64,000 nucleotides of DNA from a virus, in the IMG/VR virus record IMGVR_UViG_3300008107_000033, positions 41,623-105,622 of that record. One strand, given 5' to 3'. This document shows, piece after piece, positions 1 through 10,272 of this stretch; positions within the stretch are counted from its first letter, which is position 1; each line of letters starts with the position of its first letter. The notes under the pieces were generated by a model that worked only from the letters and a program-made list of their open reading frames with translations, did not search any database and was not told where the DNA came from. Position numbers and translations under genes: made by a program.

Positions 1-2
1 GC

Positions 3-3000
3 TGGAATGGGCTTGTTCAAAAATATGCAGAAGGAGACGTTGACGCTAAAGTAGCAGTTGAGGGCGAAACCGCACAAGGAGAACTAAGAGATAGGTCTGG
101 ATCAGCAGCAGCGGGTTCATCGATTGCGATAAGTGGTTTAATCGGCATATCCGCAGTTGTTGGTGGTCCAGTTGGAGTTGTTGGCGCAACAGTTGGTGCA
201 GGTCTTCTTGGAGTTCTTACTACAAGAGGTGGTAACAATATTTTCAACATGCTCGGCCTAACGTCTACCCTAGATGACGACATGCCTGGTTTTGATGAAG
301 TTTCATTTAGAGCTCAAACATATATGAGGTCTGTATGGGATTTATTCCAAACATGCGCAAGACTGCTTCCAAACTATATAGTTGCAGTAAGGCCATTTGA
401 AGATAGGTCAACTGTGTTCTACGGTAAACCGCATTGGCTCTATACTTCAGGTGTAGTTCCAGTGACTACTGGGTATCCGGGTGATGAAAAAATGGCCGAG
501 CTTGGCATTAATATGGGCCCTAAGGTTGCCGACCCAGATTTTGAGTTGAGTAGAATAATAACTGAAATAAATAAAAACTCAAGTTCTTATTCAGACGCAG
601 ATGCTTTTTACAGAGGTACAGAGCCAACAGACACAATTGCTCAATTCGCTTCTCTTCAAAAAAATGCACAAGGTTATTATGCAGCCTCTGCAGACTTGAG
701 GGGGCAATTAATTAATTTTAATTCAAATAAATCAAAAGTTAAAATTAACTCAAAAGGAATAACAACTGCAAAACTTCCAAAAACAAAAGGTGTAGTTACA
801 ATGGGATTTCACCTCCCAGTTGCAAATGTTATATCTGGCAAAGCCGTTACTAATTCAGTTTCAAAAGTTGTACACCCATCAGATCCACATAGTGAAATAC
901 CACAACTTCCTTCTAGATTTAGATTTCCATTATTTACAAATAGAGCTGATATAAATGGTGAGTATAGATTAGAAAACTTTGCATTTCAAAAAGGACAAAT
1001 TAAAGGTTATTCTAAAGTTAACAGAGTTATCAGTGATTTAGGAAATTCTAACGCTGATGCAGGAACTACTGGTTCAATTGGTGTTGGCACAGGACAGGCT
1101 CTAGTGGATTTGGTTAAAGGAATATTCGCAGACGATCAAAGTCAAGTTGCATCTTACACAAATGAAGAAGTATATGATAACTATCTACAGAGTGTTTCAT
1201 CTGTATATGGGGATGCGTTTGTTGAACTTTTAGTCCCAGATAATAATAATGTCCTTGATAGAGGACTTCGAGTAGACGATATAGCAGATGTTACTATAAA
1301 CTCATATGATTTTAGTGGACCAATTGAAATTGGGTCAGAATCTATTATGATCTCAATGCCGTTGCCATCCAAAAGAAATACATTAGAGATAGATTTTTCT
1401 GAGTGGGGAATGCCAAAAAACTCTGAAGAAGAACAATTCTATATTGCAATGAGATGGCCATATAAGCCAAATGCAAGTGAAACAGAAATAGCAAGATTTG
1501 CAAAAAAATATTTTAATTCAGAAACAAATGAATTAATTGGAAACGTTGAAGAGTATAAAAATTCTCACATATTAGTTTATAATCCAGATACAAACAGTGG
1601 CGTTGTTTGCAAGCCAGCATATTTTTTATGGGGAGAAACTAAGTCTAATTTTCTTTCTGATGGAACCTCTACCGTTAGTAGCGAATATAATTTAGATATA
1701 TCTGAAAGAACAATAGATGCGGTTGTTTCTCCAGACGCAGCTTACTTTCTTGGAATAATTTCTGGTGACGATGTAATTTTTTCTGATGGTAGAAAAAAAG
1801 TATTTAATAAAGGAAAAGGATATAGTGACCTACCAATTCCAAGAGAGTGTTATTTTGCGTTTGTTCCAGATACAGTATCACTAGGTGTTGCAACTAGTGC
1901 GTTTATCCCAGGTAAAAAATTTGCGCTATTAGATGATTCAGGCAAAGAACTTGAAGATTTTTTAATTGGTTTTGGAGAATTTCATTCAGAAGAAGGTAAT
2001 CTAACCGCTAAACCAACAGCAAAGTTAGCCTCTGGATACAGAGGTGCTGGAGCAAATCCTGGTGGAGTACAAGGATTTGTTCCAGATAGAGCAGATGACT
2101 ATGAAAAGTACAGGAATAATCTTACGGAATATTATCCTGTAGCTAAGCTAGCAGAGACTTCTGATTTCAGGTATGCAGGAAATTATACAGATTACTATAA
2201 AAATATATTTACTGATATTAGCACTGTAACTAGCAGAGATAAAGGTTATGATATTTTAGATGATGAGGTAGCAACAACTGGTGATCCACTTAGCAATAAG
2301 GGAAGAAACCAATTTAAAACAGTCTTTAGTATGGTTGATTCAATATCAATTGAGGCAAGAAAATACTATGATGAAGCATATGATCTAAACGTTTCTGTAA
2401 TTGCTGGAGATGGCAGAAGTTTAAGTACGGCTCAAGATATATGGGATCAATTTAGATTTGGATATCATACCTATAGTTCTGTTAAGACAATATTTTTTAA
2501 TACATTTGGTTTTGATCCTGAAAGTCAAGAAGATTTTTCTGAAGATATAATGAATATATTAATTAATGGCGACGCATCAAAGGGTATATTCAAAAAATAT
2601 AAAGAAACGTTAGGAACGGCAACAGACGAATTTGCAATATTATTTGGTAATGAAGAAGCTTCATCGCGACAAGCAGCTATAGAATTTGCAAGAAAGAATT
2701 TTATAGATGCACCCATTGCAGAAAGTGGCTTAATTGAATATTATGATTTAATGACTTTAGATAAAATAAAAGCTTTTAAAGAAAACTTTTTCTTAGATAA
2801 TACTGAAGTTTTACAAGAACTTAGTGGGCAAACTGGAGATTTAATTAAAAATCCTCAACAATTATTTCTTGTTATGGTTGGTTTATTTAGGCAAGCTATG
2901 TGGGCAGATCCATACGCAAGAGCTTGGCTTGTTCTTAAACCATCCAGGAAAATAGGAATTGGATTTGGCACTGCAAGTGGTAAAGATCAATGGGACTTTA

Positions 3001-5624
3001 AACCCGTGGATAAAATATTTGCTGCGTTTATTAACCCAAATAATACTTACTCAAAAGATAAAAAGAAATTTTTACAATTACTTTACAACAACAAAGGTGA
3101 AGGCAGTACATCTTCAAATTTCTTTACAAGAGCGACTAGTGGAATAGATAATTTTTGGGATAGAAATATAGGACCTATATTTTCCGCAATGGGTACAGCT
3201 TTATCTGGGCTAGTTAATATGTTTAAGCTCAATATGCTTCAGACTGGATATGGATTATCTCAAATAGGTTCTTTGTCAAAACAAGCAAATATTTTAAATA
3301 AAGCTCTGAATGATTCAATTTACTACCAGTTAGGTAGGCCAGGATCTCTTTTGAGAGCAGTTGATAATCCATTCACAAGAGAGTATGGAGAGCCAGTAAT
3401 AGAAATTAGAGAGCCATTCCAAAGAGTACATTATCTAAGTTCTTTTAGCCATATTCTTTCAAATCAAATTCAAGAAACAACGACAAATGTATCCACCGTA
3501 GTTACAGCTGTATCTGATGGAAAATATCCAGTTACAGTAGCTCTTGACAAAGGTGCACCAGCAGAAAGGCAAATGGAGTCAACTGTAGAAACAGGAATAT
3601 ATTTTGATAATGTTGTTGGAAGTGGTTTCTTTGGATTCCTTCACCCATTGCTACATCCTTTTGAAACTGGGAGAGGAATATCAAAAAATTTAACTGGAGC
3701 CCCTGATGAACTCTCAGCTAAGAGAGTTGCACTATCTCATCTTAAAGAAAATATTAAAGATATATATGGTGGAGAGTTATTAATTATAGGAAATCCCGAC
3801 ATAAGACCGCATGATATAGTTTATCTTGCTGACGTATACGAAAGAATGTACGGCTTATTCGAAGTAGAACAAGTCATACATCACTTTACTTCTGAACTTG
3901 GTTTTGTAACTTCAATAACCCCAAATGCACTTGTAACCGTAAATGATCCAGCAAAGTGGTTTATGACATCATGGATTCATTCATGGATGAACATGCAGGC
4001 AATAAGAAATGATACTAGATTATTCTTAGATGCAGTGAGGGCAGATAACTCAGGAATAACTCTTGGCGGCGATATATCAGTTGACAGACTTGCTGAAAAT
4101 TTAAGTCCACAAATGATGGGAGGAATACAGTATACACATGGTTCTTCCGCCCTTATCAAAGATGTGGTTGCTAGTTTAACCCATAGCAGCTTTGATTCAA
4201 GTACAACATTTACAGACGCAATCAGGAAACAGGCCGGGATTAACGGCAACAATGGCACTGTGTCAGGTGGTACGGCAGCAACGGCAATAACTGGAGTTGT
4301 AGGTGGCTCAGCAGCAGTAGGGGCTGTTGGTGGTTCAGCAATGCTTGGGTTAGCAGCACTTCCAATATTTGGGCAGCTTGCATGGAAAGGCTGGCAGTGG
4401 GTCAGAGATAATTTATTAGATCAACACGGATGCTATGTACAGTATTTGAATAAAAATGGTCAACCTATGGACGCAGGCCTCTCATATAATCAAGGAATGG
4501 TGGTTGGAAGATATCATTCTAAGGCACTGTTGCCCGGGATGCTAGGCTTAAGGAGAAAAACTCGCACAGCAGACGGATATGCCTATGTTAGAAGTGATGA
4601 TATATTTAAGAGTCTTGGGTGGCAAGAAACAGAAATAAAAGAATTAGTTAGATATATAAGTTACGAGAATGCTTTAGTTCATGCACAAGTGCTCAATCTA
4701 TCAGGTCTTGGTCCAGAAAAAACTACATTTGAACCTTTCTTTAAAATACTTTGTAAGTTAGACACTACGAAGGGAATGGAAAATACCGGAGTAGAAGACG
4801 CCGATACAATACATGTTATAGATATATTGAGTGGTGCAAAATTTAAAGTTCGTTTTGACGGAATCAACGCTCCAGAAAAATCTGTAGTAAGCTCAGCTTA
4901 TCCAAAAGAACTTGTAAATCCCTCAGTTCCAACAGAAGCTGAAATTATTAGTAAGTCGTCTCCTGGATTTAAGAGCACTCAGTTTGTCATTAATGCATTG
5001 AAAAATAAAACATTTTTATTAAGGGTTAAAAAATCAAGAGAGAACGGCGGACTTGCCAGTGAATCTGATATAGAAAATTTTGAACCTGGCGCTGGATTTA
5101 ATAGGGAAACAAATTATCTACAAGATATATATGAAAGAACACTTGCTACAGTTTTCTATAACGTCTCTGAAGAAAAGTTAATTAGCTTTAAAGACTTTAT
5201 ATTTAATTTATTTGTTTCTAATAATTTTGATAAATCAAAAATAGAAAAAGCTTTTAAAAATAGCTTTTCTAATTCAGTTATATATACAAAATATCAAGAT
5301 ATTTTTAATTCTATTTATTCTTCCACCGTAGTAGATCATATATCAAACTATTTAATTGGTAATACTGAAATATCAAATCAAGAATTAAGAAAATTATTCT
5401 GTGCAATGGTAGAAATGAAGAGATTAGAACAAATTTATAAATCCGCATCAAGATGGCCGATGGTGCTTTGGGATGAGTACTATGATGATGGGACTCCTTA
5501 TACACTTAACTGGGAGTTGGTCGCAAACAACTTGGCTACTGTGTTCACAAATGATCTATTAACTGAATCAAATTCAGTTAACAAGGCAAAAGATTCTATT
5601 GGAATACCAACTGAGGTGAAATAA
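3..5624 (+). CDS. Giant baseplate/tail-hub protein with C-terminal SNase-like domain (5' end outside window)
   Basis: The frame is open from the left edge, so the true start is missing; 1,873 residues are visible. Two long Gly/Ala-rich hydrophobic stretches (visible residues about 35-75 and 1419-1466) could be membrane-active or packing helices. Around residue 1263 the pattern GNPDIRPHDIVYLADVYERM, followed by an F-E-V-x-x-V-x-H-H segment, resembles the hub fold of gp27/late-control-D-type baseplate proteins, where a G-x-P-x-I-x-P-x-D turn precedes a beta-strand. Residues about 1598-1720 look like a staphylococcal-nuclease domain: DADTIHV, KVRFDGINAPE and YERTLATVF match the family's DGDT, R-x-x-G-I-D-x-P-E and G-R-x-L-A motifs. 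The calcium-ligand Asp and following Thr of the second motif read N and A. The gene stops one base before the tail-lysin gene ATG. Hub assignment is inferred from motif and neighbours; the upstream part is unseen. Confidence 0.6.
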   Translation, partial: WNGLVQKYAEGDVDAKVAVEGETAQGELRDRSGSAAAGSSIAISGLIGISAVVGGPVGVVGATVGAGLLGVLTTRGGNNIFNMLGLTSTLDDDMPGFDEVSFRAQTYMRSVWDLFQTCARLLPNYIVAVRPFEDRSTVFYGKPHWLYTSGVVPVTTGYPGDEKMAELGINMGPKVADPDFELSRIITEINKNSSSYSDADAFYRGTEPTDTIAQFASLQKNAQGYYAASADLRGQLINFNSNKSKVKINSKGITTAKLPKTKGVVTMGFHLPVANVISGKAVTNSVSKVVHPSDPHSEIPQLPSRFRFPLFTNRADINGEYRLENFAFQKGQIKGYSKVNRVISDLGNSNADAGTTGSIGVGTGQALVDLVKGIFADDQSQVASYTNEEVYDNYLQSVSSVYGDAFVELLVPDNNNVLDRGLRVDDIADVTINSYDFSGPIEIGSESIMISMPLPSKRNTLEIDFSEWGMPKNSEEEQFYIAMRWPYKPNASETEIARFAKKYFNSETNELIGNVEEYKNSHILVYNPDTNSGVVCKPAYFLWGETKSNFLSDGTSTVSSEYNLDISERTIDAVVSPDAAYFLGIISGDDVIFSDGRKKVFNKGKGYSDLPIPRECYFAFVPDTVSLGVATSAFIPGKKFALLDDSGKELEDFLIGFGEFHSEEGNLTAKPTAKLASGYRGAGANPGGVQGFVPDRADDYEKYRNNLTEYYPVAKLAETSDFRYAGNYTDYYKNIFTDISTVTSRDKGYDILDDEVATTGDPLSNKGRNQFKTVFSMVDSISIEARKYYDEAYDLNVSVIAGDGRSLSTAQDIWDQFRFGYHTYSSVKTIFFNTFGFDPESQEDFSEDIMNILINGDASKGIFKKYKETLGTATDEFAILFGNEEASSRQAAIEFARKNFIDAPIAESGLIEYYDLMTLDKIKAFKENFFLDNTEVLQELSGQTGDLIKNPQQLFLVMVGLFRQAMWADPYARAWLVLKPSRKIGIGFGTASGKDQWDFKPVDKIFAAFINPNNTYSKDKKKFLQLLYNNKGEGSTSSNFFTRATSGIDNFWDRNIGPIFSAMGTALSGLVNMFKLNMLQTGYGLSQIGSLSKQANILNKALNDSIYYQLGRPGSLLRAVDNPFTREYGEPVIEIREPFQRVHYLSSFSHILSNQIQETTTNVSTVVTAVSDGKYPVTVALDKGAPAERQMESTVETGIYFDNVVGSGFFGFLHPLLHPFETGRGISKNLTGAPDELSAKRVALSHLKENIKDIYGGELLIIGNPDIRPHDIVYLADVYERMYGLFEVEQVIHHFTSELGFVTSITPNALVTVNDPAKWFMTSWIHSWMNMQAIRNDTRLFLDAVRADNSGITLGGDISVDRLAENLSPQMMGGIQYTHGSSALIKDVVASLTHSSFDSSTTFTDAIRKQAGINGNNGTVSGGTAATAITGVVGGSAAVGAVGGSAMLGLAALPIFGQLAWKGWQWVRDNLLDQHGCYVQYLNKNGQPMDAGLSYNQGMVVGRYHSKALLPGMLGLRRKTRTADGYAYVRSDDIFKSLGWQETEIKELVRYISYENALVHAQVLNLSGLGPEKTTFEPFFKILCKLDTTKGMENTGVEDADTIHVIDILSGAKFKVRFDGINAPEKSVVSSAYPKELVNPSVPTEAEIISKSSPGFKSTQFVINALKNKTFLLRVKKSRENGGLASESDIENFEPGAGFNRETNYLQDIYERTLATVFYNVSEEKLISFKDFIFNLFVSNNFDKSKIEKAFKNSFSNSVIYTKYQDIFNSIYSSTVVDHISNYLIGNTEISNQELRKLFCAMVEMKRLEQIYKSASRWPMVLWDEYYDDGTPYTLNWELVANNLATVFTNDLLTESNSVNKAKDSIGIPTEVK

Positions 5625-5625
5625 T

Positions 5626-7681
5626 ATGTCTTTCTTTAATATCAATTCTGAAAATTTAGCAGATTCAAAATCTTTTACAAAAGCTATAGTTGATAATATT
5701 GTTCCAAAAAATGGAATAGCTATTACCAAAACATCTTTAGCAGAGCGACGGATATGAAGGCCAAAGTTTAGTTTCTACAGACCTCATCTCTGCAGCTTCT
5801 GGCAAAGAGCTTTTTGGCAATGAAAACTATGCAAATATGTTTAGAGCAGATATGGCTAGGGAAAGCTTAAATGCTATTGCTACTAGCGCTTTTGAATATC
5901 AATTAACGAATAAAACACAAAATGCACCAGATGTAGTAAACAGCTTTTTAACTTCTGGTTCTTTTGGTAGAAAATATAATGATGGACTTATTAGTGATTT
6001 AGATTCTGCAATTAGATCAAAGTATGGCACTGGTGTAACTTCAGGCGTATATGACATAAATGGAAATGGTCATACATCTGTGAATTATGGTGGATCACCA
6101 CTAGTTGGTTCTGGGGTAATGCCAATAGCAAAATTGTCACTGTTAACTGATTCTCAAAAATCTTGGTACTCAGAAAGAGCAGCTGTACTAGATGCAAAAC
6201 TTGGCACATCAATCAAATCTGGTTTTTCATTTGATATTGATAATTCAAGAACAAATGCTCAGTATGACACCTCGAGCATAGTTCCTGGTGCAATAGATGC
6301 AATTGATAGAAAAATAGCAGCAGATATAATATCTGCATCGCAAGAAAAAGCTTTTGTTTCCGCTTCATTAACAGAGTTTTTACTTGCCTTATTGTCTGAT
6401 ACTTTTGGGCCAGCATTAAAAATTACCGGTATACTGGGTTTGCAAAGACAAAATGATACACCAAAAAGCGATGGAACAGAAGCTAATGCAATAACCGATC
6501 ATGCCTTCGGTAGAGCTTTTGATTTTAGTTATATACAAAAAGTTTCTGGGCCAAAATTAGATTCAATTAGTACGGCTAAAGGTCATATCGAGCAGTTAAC
6601 AATTTTATTAGAAAAAATGAATGCGATGCCAACGTATTTAATCCCTGATTATATAGCAGTTTCATCAAAGTATGTTGACAAATCTTATGATACATATGAT
6701 AGCAAAACAAATCAATTATGGGCCAAGTATCCAAATTTAAAATATTTAAAATTAAAAAGAGATACTTCTGGAGTTCATGATAATCATATACACATTAGCT
6801 TTTCTCCCGCAAGAGGTGGAATGTATGCTGGGCCTGGTGGGATGTTGTTTAACGCAGCTTCAGCTGCTGGAGTATCTTCTGCCGTACAAGCTGGAGTAAA
6901 TAAAGTTTTATATAAAATTTCTCCGTATGGAGCAATGCCAACAAATATTTTACAAAAAGATTTTACAGGAAATAAAGAATCAGTTAAACCAGATGAATTA
7001 TTTTTAGCATTAACACAAGCTGGATATTTTTCAGATGAAACTGCAGCTATATTTGTTGCTTTAGCTAACAGAGAATCATTAAGAAAAGTTTATATAGTTG
7101 ATTCAATAGGAGCTCTTGGACCTTGGCAAATCTCCGCTGGAAAATCAGATGGTGGAAATATTCCTGTTTATATAAAACTGCCACAGCCAGAATTAATTAA
7201 TCCATTTAGCAAAATGGCATATGTTAATTGGCAAAAAGAAAACTTAACAAATGATCAAATTTGGGAAAAGATTAAACAACAAGGAAAAACACAAGATAAA
7301 GGTATAGGAAATTATGATACCAGATTGTGGAATTTAACCAATCAAGTATGGATATTAAGATCTAAGATTGGAAGAGGAGATAAAAAATCAGTAGTTAACG
7401 ATCTTCCCGTCTTTGCTTGGGGTGATTATGGCGGACCCTATGCACCTAAGTATGGATGGGTTTCTTCAACTAGTGGATCATTTTGTAGGTTTGCAGATGC
7501 ATTGGAAGTTTATCAGAAAATGACTGGTAAAACAGCAGCAGATTTGAAAGAGTTCTTGATGACTCAAACTCCAGCTAATTCAAGAACACTAAAAAAAGAT
7601 ATTTGGGTAGCAAATAACGGTAAAACAATTTTGGAAAATTGGATTGACGGAGTCAATTATCCAAAAATAAATCTAGGTTAA
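5626..7681 (+). CDS. Tail-associated bifunctional lysin (M15 peptidase + lytic transglycosylase), needs +1 frameshift at CGGA
   Basis: Starts at ATG 5626, directly after the preceding stop. The zero frame reads 41 codons to CGG at 5749 and would stop at TGA 5755. The +1 frame is open from 5741 to 7681 and has no ribosome-binding site before its first ATG (5837). Joined at CGGA the product is about 684 residues. Around residue 291 the segment ITDHAFGRAFDF, and around 385 the segment HDNHIHI, are the zinc and catalytic motifs of M15 peptidases (H-x-x-G-x-A-x-D and H-x-x-H). Around residue 480, ANRES followed by DSIGALGPWQIS is the Glu-containing motif of lysozyme-like transglycosylases. Such enzymes sit at the tail tip and cut peptide and glycan bonds of peptidoglycan during DNA entry. 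Its place between hub and spike genes fits. Peptidase and transglycosylase assignments are strong; the frameshift is inferred from the two frames. Confidence 0.8.
5749..5752 (+). other. CGGA +1 frameshift site in tail-lysin gene
   Basis: Zero-frame codons GCA GAG CGA CGG ATA TGA meet the +1 frame at CGGA. A TAG at 5738 closes the +1 frame upstream and the TGA at 5755 closes the zero frame, so the shift must happen in about 17 bases. Skipping the C gives GGA (Gly) and then TAT GAA GGC. The preceding codon here is another rare Arg codon, CGA. Confidence 0.8.
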
Positions 7682-7689
7682 GGAAAATA

Positions 7690-8058
7690 ATGGCAATAAA
7701 TTATCCAAAATTTGACAATAAGATTCAATCTAAAATTGATAACTCAAGAATGCGCCAGTCAAAAACAAGGCCTGGCGTAATAATGAAATTTGATCCAGTA
7801 ACTAATTCAGCTGATGTAATAATAGATGATCAGTATTCTGGGGAAATAGGAAACATTGTATCTGGAGTCCCATGCCCCACATTGCCAGGAATTCAAACGG
7901 TTGCCCCAAGTCCTGGCACACGTTGCTTAGTGGGCTTTAGGGATGACAATGAAAGATTCGCATATATAATTAGTCTATTTGAAGAAGGAACATTGGACTC
8001 AAATTACATGTATAATTATACGGTGAATACCGGTATACCAAAGTTTATGTCGAGGTAA
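7690..8058 (+). CDS. Baseplate spike OB-fold protein (gpV/gp5 N-terminal-like)
   Basis: A 122-residue protein with ribosome-binding sequence AAGGAAA just upstream of ATG. The middle part, with V-x-x-G-V-P-C-P-T-L-P-G followed by PSPGTRCLVGFRDDNERFAY, has the spacing of the OB-fold in phage central-spike proteins: a short surface strand, then G-x-x-V-x-V-x-F-x-x-x-x-x-x-P. In contractile tails this domain sits on the hub and carries the puncturing needle. It lies between the tail lysin and a second spike-like protein, so it probably forms the collar of the spike complex. The family is recognised by pattern only. Confidence 0.55.
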   Translation: MAINYPKFDNKIQSKIDNSRMRQSKTRPGVIMKFDPVTNSADVIIDDQYSGEIGNIVSGVPCPTLPGIQTVAPSPGTRCLVGFRDDNERFAYIISLFEEGTLDSNYMYNYTVNTGIPKFMSR

Positions 8059-8060
8059 AA

Positions 8061-8702
8061 ATGGCCACTAGCTATCCAGGTGATATAGAACCAGAAAAAA
8101 ATTTTCCAGTATCTGATGAATTAAAAAGAAGAAATGAATTCTCAAAAAGAGAAGTTGGATTAAATCATCCAGATAATAGTTCATTTATTAGATTGAATGA
8201 CGATGGAGACATAGAAATATTTGCGGCTCCCGGTGTAGGCATGATCATAAGCGGGGCTAGTAAAACAATATCACTATTTGCAGATAAGATTAGATTCTTT
8301 TGTTCTGAAAATGGATTAAGATGGAATAATTTTAATTTTAATTATTCAGCTATAGATTATTCCCAACCAACATTGGTCCAGATAGATCATAAATCAATTC
8401 ACAATGCACAAAACGATGCTCATCATTATTTAGGTAAGATTAAAGATATAGAAGAATCAGAAAAAGAAAAGATCGTTACTATACAAAGTGATTATGGTTT
8501 TGTCTCAAAAGAGCCACAAATTAATCAAAACTATAGTTCTCAAATTTCTACAGAAGGCTTATCTGAAGATCAAATTTTATTAGTGCAAAATATATTAACT
8601 GAGCATACCCCAGAGTATATAGACTATATGGTTAGTTTAATTAAAGATGGTCATACATTTGCTCAGGCAAAAGACAAGGCGGATGAAATAAAGAATGTCT
8701 GA
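8061..8702 (+). CDS. Spike or baseplate-associated protein
   Basis: This 213-residue protein starts two bases after the OB-fold gene stop and overlaps the next gene by eight bases. Residues about 47-85 alternate short beta strands (IRLNDDGDIEIFAAP, then GMIISGASKTISLFADKI), the style of needle or beta-helix segments attached to spike proteins. The C-terminal 70 residues are acidic and helical. I do not recognise a named family. Position and strand pattern suggest a spike partner of the preceding OB-fold protein. Confidence 0.45.
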   Translation: MATSYPGDIEPEKNFPVSDELKRRNEFSKREVGLNHPDNSSFIRLNDDGDIEIFAAPGVGMIISGASKTISLFADKIRFFCSENGLRWNNFNFNYSAIDYSQPTLVQIDHKSIHNAQNDAHHYLGKIKDIEESEKEKIVTIQSDYGFVSKEPQINQNYSSQISTEGLSEDQILLVQNILTEHTPEYIDYMVSLIKDGHTFAQAKDKADEIKNV

Positions 8703-9075
8703 TTTATACTTTACAATGGATGGCGATATATTAGTTACTGGAAATAAAGATATCGCTATTACTACATCTTCGGCTCAAGATGATGTACAACAAGTCTATC
8801 TTAGGCTTATGACTGAGCCTGGTGATTTTTATATTTATCCTGCCTTAGGAACTGATTTATCTGTACTATATGGCATGCCACAATCCGAAGAAACTGGAGA
8901 AATGGGAAAGAGATTAATAAGGGCTGCCCTAGAAAGAGAAGATGTTTTTAGGGGGAGAAGCATTATTATAGATGCAATACCTACAGGTCCAGACTCAATT
9001 AGATTTGATGTTCATATAATATCAGATAAGACAGATCCCATTGTCCTTTCTGTAACACAAAGCCTAGGAGCATAA
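8695..9075 (+). CDS. gp25-like baseplate wedge protein
   Basis: A 126-residue protein, the usual size for T4 gp25/phage P2 gpW-like wedge subunits. It opens with D-G-D-I-L-V-T-G-N-K-D-I, then QQVYLRLMTEPGDFYIYPAL, the family's core: a helix ending before P-G-x, an aromatic-rich strand, then P-x-x-G-T-x-L. A second helix and strand (LIRAALEREDVFRGRSIIID) complete the small domain. It overlaps the upstream gene by eight bases and abuts the J-like gene, the standard gp25-J order in contractile tails. The protein would join wedge to hub. No oddities. Confidence 0.82.
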   Translation: MSDLYFTMDGDILVTGNKDIAITTSSAQDDVQQVYLRLMTEPGDFYIYPALGTDLSVLYGMPQSEETGEMGKRLIRAALEREDVFRGRSIIIDAIPTGPDSIRFDVHIISDKTDPIVLSVTQSLGA

Positions 9076-10245
9076 ATGCCTATTTATGGAGAAAAAGAAA
9101 AATCAGAAATATTAGTTAGTGTATTAAATTCACTAGAACTCAATGCTGGTATTTCTGCTGCCTATCCCGGGTCTATTGCTAGGGCTTTTGCTGAAGCTTT
9201 TAGTGCAGAAATAGCAGATTTATATTCATCTTTAAACTTTAGCCTTAAACAGGGAGCTCTTTCTACTGCAAGTGGAAGAAATTTAGATTTAATTGGTGAG
9301 CTTTATGGAGTTGTGAGAAAGCAAATATCTGACGCCGCTGCTCTTGAAAGACAATCTTTTAACATAGAATTTTTTATAGAAACTCCATACAGTCAAAATA
9401 TAACAATTCCTGGTGGAACATATCTCTACACGGATGTAGATAGCTATGCAATTAGACAGTATAGATTTAAATTAAATGGTGATATTACCATAGTTGCTGG
9501 AACGACTAGGGCATATGGTTTGGCAATTCCGGATTTTAATGAAAATACATATGTTGCCCCAACAGGTTCTATAACTAAACATAACTTTATAGCACCACCA
9601 GGTGTAGTGGCATATTGTAGTAATACAAAAGAAATATATTCAGCAATTAATTCTGAGTCAGATGATAATTTTAGAAGAAGAATAGTATCATCTATTAAGA
9701 CAAGATCGGCAGGCACGACAGAGTCTGTTAGGTTTGCTGTTCTTTCAGTCAAAGGCGTAAGAGATGTTAGAATAAGAGAAAGCGCCTATGGCGTAGGATC
9801 TTGTGATGTGATTGTAGTTCCAGAATCTTTGTCTGGAATTAAAAGAATGCCAGACACAATACTGTCTGCCATAGCATCTGTTAAGCCAGCTGGTGTAAGA
9901 TTTAATGTTAGAATAGCTGAACAAATACCAGTAGATGTTCAGGTCAGTGTCACTGTAGCTTCTGCAGCAAATGATACAATAGAAGCAGGAATAAAGAATC
10001 AAGTTGCGCTCTTTATTAAGAGATATTTAAATTCTCTTACAATAGGAGATACTGTTTCAGTTTCTGAAATAGAAAGACAAATTAGACTATCTTCCGACTT
10101 TGTAAGATATGCTACTATTAATTCTTTAAGTGCAAACGGTGAATCTATACCGGTAAAAGATTTTACTCCTTCAAGTGACAAAGTTTACCCAACTGCTGGA
10201 AGTGTGAGCGTATTATCTGTTATAATGGGTCAATCAAATTATTAA
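9076..10245 (+). CDS. Baseplate J-like (gp47/gp6-like) wedge protein
   Basis: A 389-residue protein starting directly after the gp25-like stop. The N-terminal helix ARAFAEAFSAEIADLYSSL, the G-R-x-L-D-L-I-G segment and the central E-S-D-D-N-F-R-R-R-I motif followed by T-R-S-A-G-T are hallmarks of baseplate J proteins. The later segment K-G-V-R-D-V-R-I-R-E with G-x-C-D-V-I-V-V-P is the family's ferredoxin-like domain. J-like proteins dimerise to make the wedge ring around the hub and transmit contraction. Length matches the family. Together with the gp25-like gene it identifies a myovirus-type baseplate. Confidence 0.85.
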   Translation: MPIYGEKEKSEILVSVLNSLELNAGISAAYPGSIARAFAEAFSAEIADLYSSLNFSLKQGALSTASGRNLDLIGELYGVVRKQISDAAALERQSFNIEFFIETPYSQNITIPGGTYLYTDVDSYAIRQYRFKLNGDITIVAGTTRAYGLAIPDFNENTYVAPTGSITKHNFIAPPGVVAYCSNTKEIYSAINSESDDNFRRRIVSSIKTRSAGTTESVRFAVLSVKGVRDVRIRESAYGVGSCDVIVVPESLSGIKRMPDTILSAIASVKPAGVRFNVRIAEQIPVDVQVSVTVASAANDTIEAGIKNQVALFIKRYLNSLTIGDTVSVSEIERQIRLSSDFVRYATINSLSANGESIPVKDFTPSSDKVYPTAGSVSVLSVIMGQSNY

Positions 10246-10272
10246 CACTGAAAAGCTACAGGTCTTTGATAT

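Noticed and set aside
5741-5757. Sequencing or assembly error as the explanation for each frameshift
   Set aside because: Not excluded for one site alone, but five independent sites share the same tetramer, direction and rare codon, and none is a homopolymer. Raw reads would settle it.
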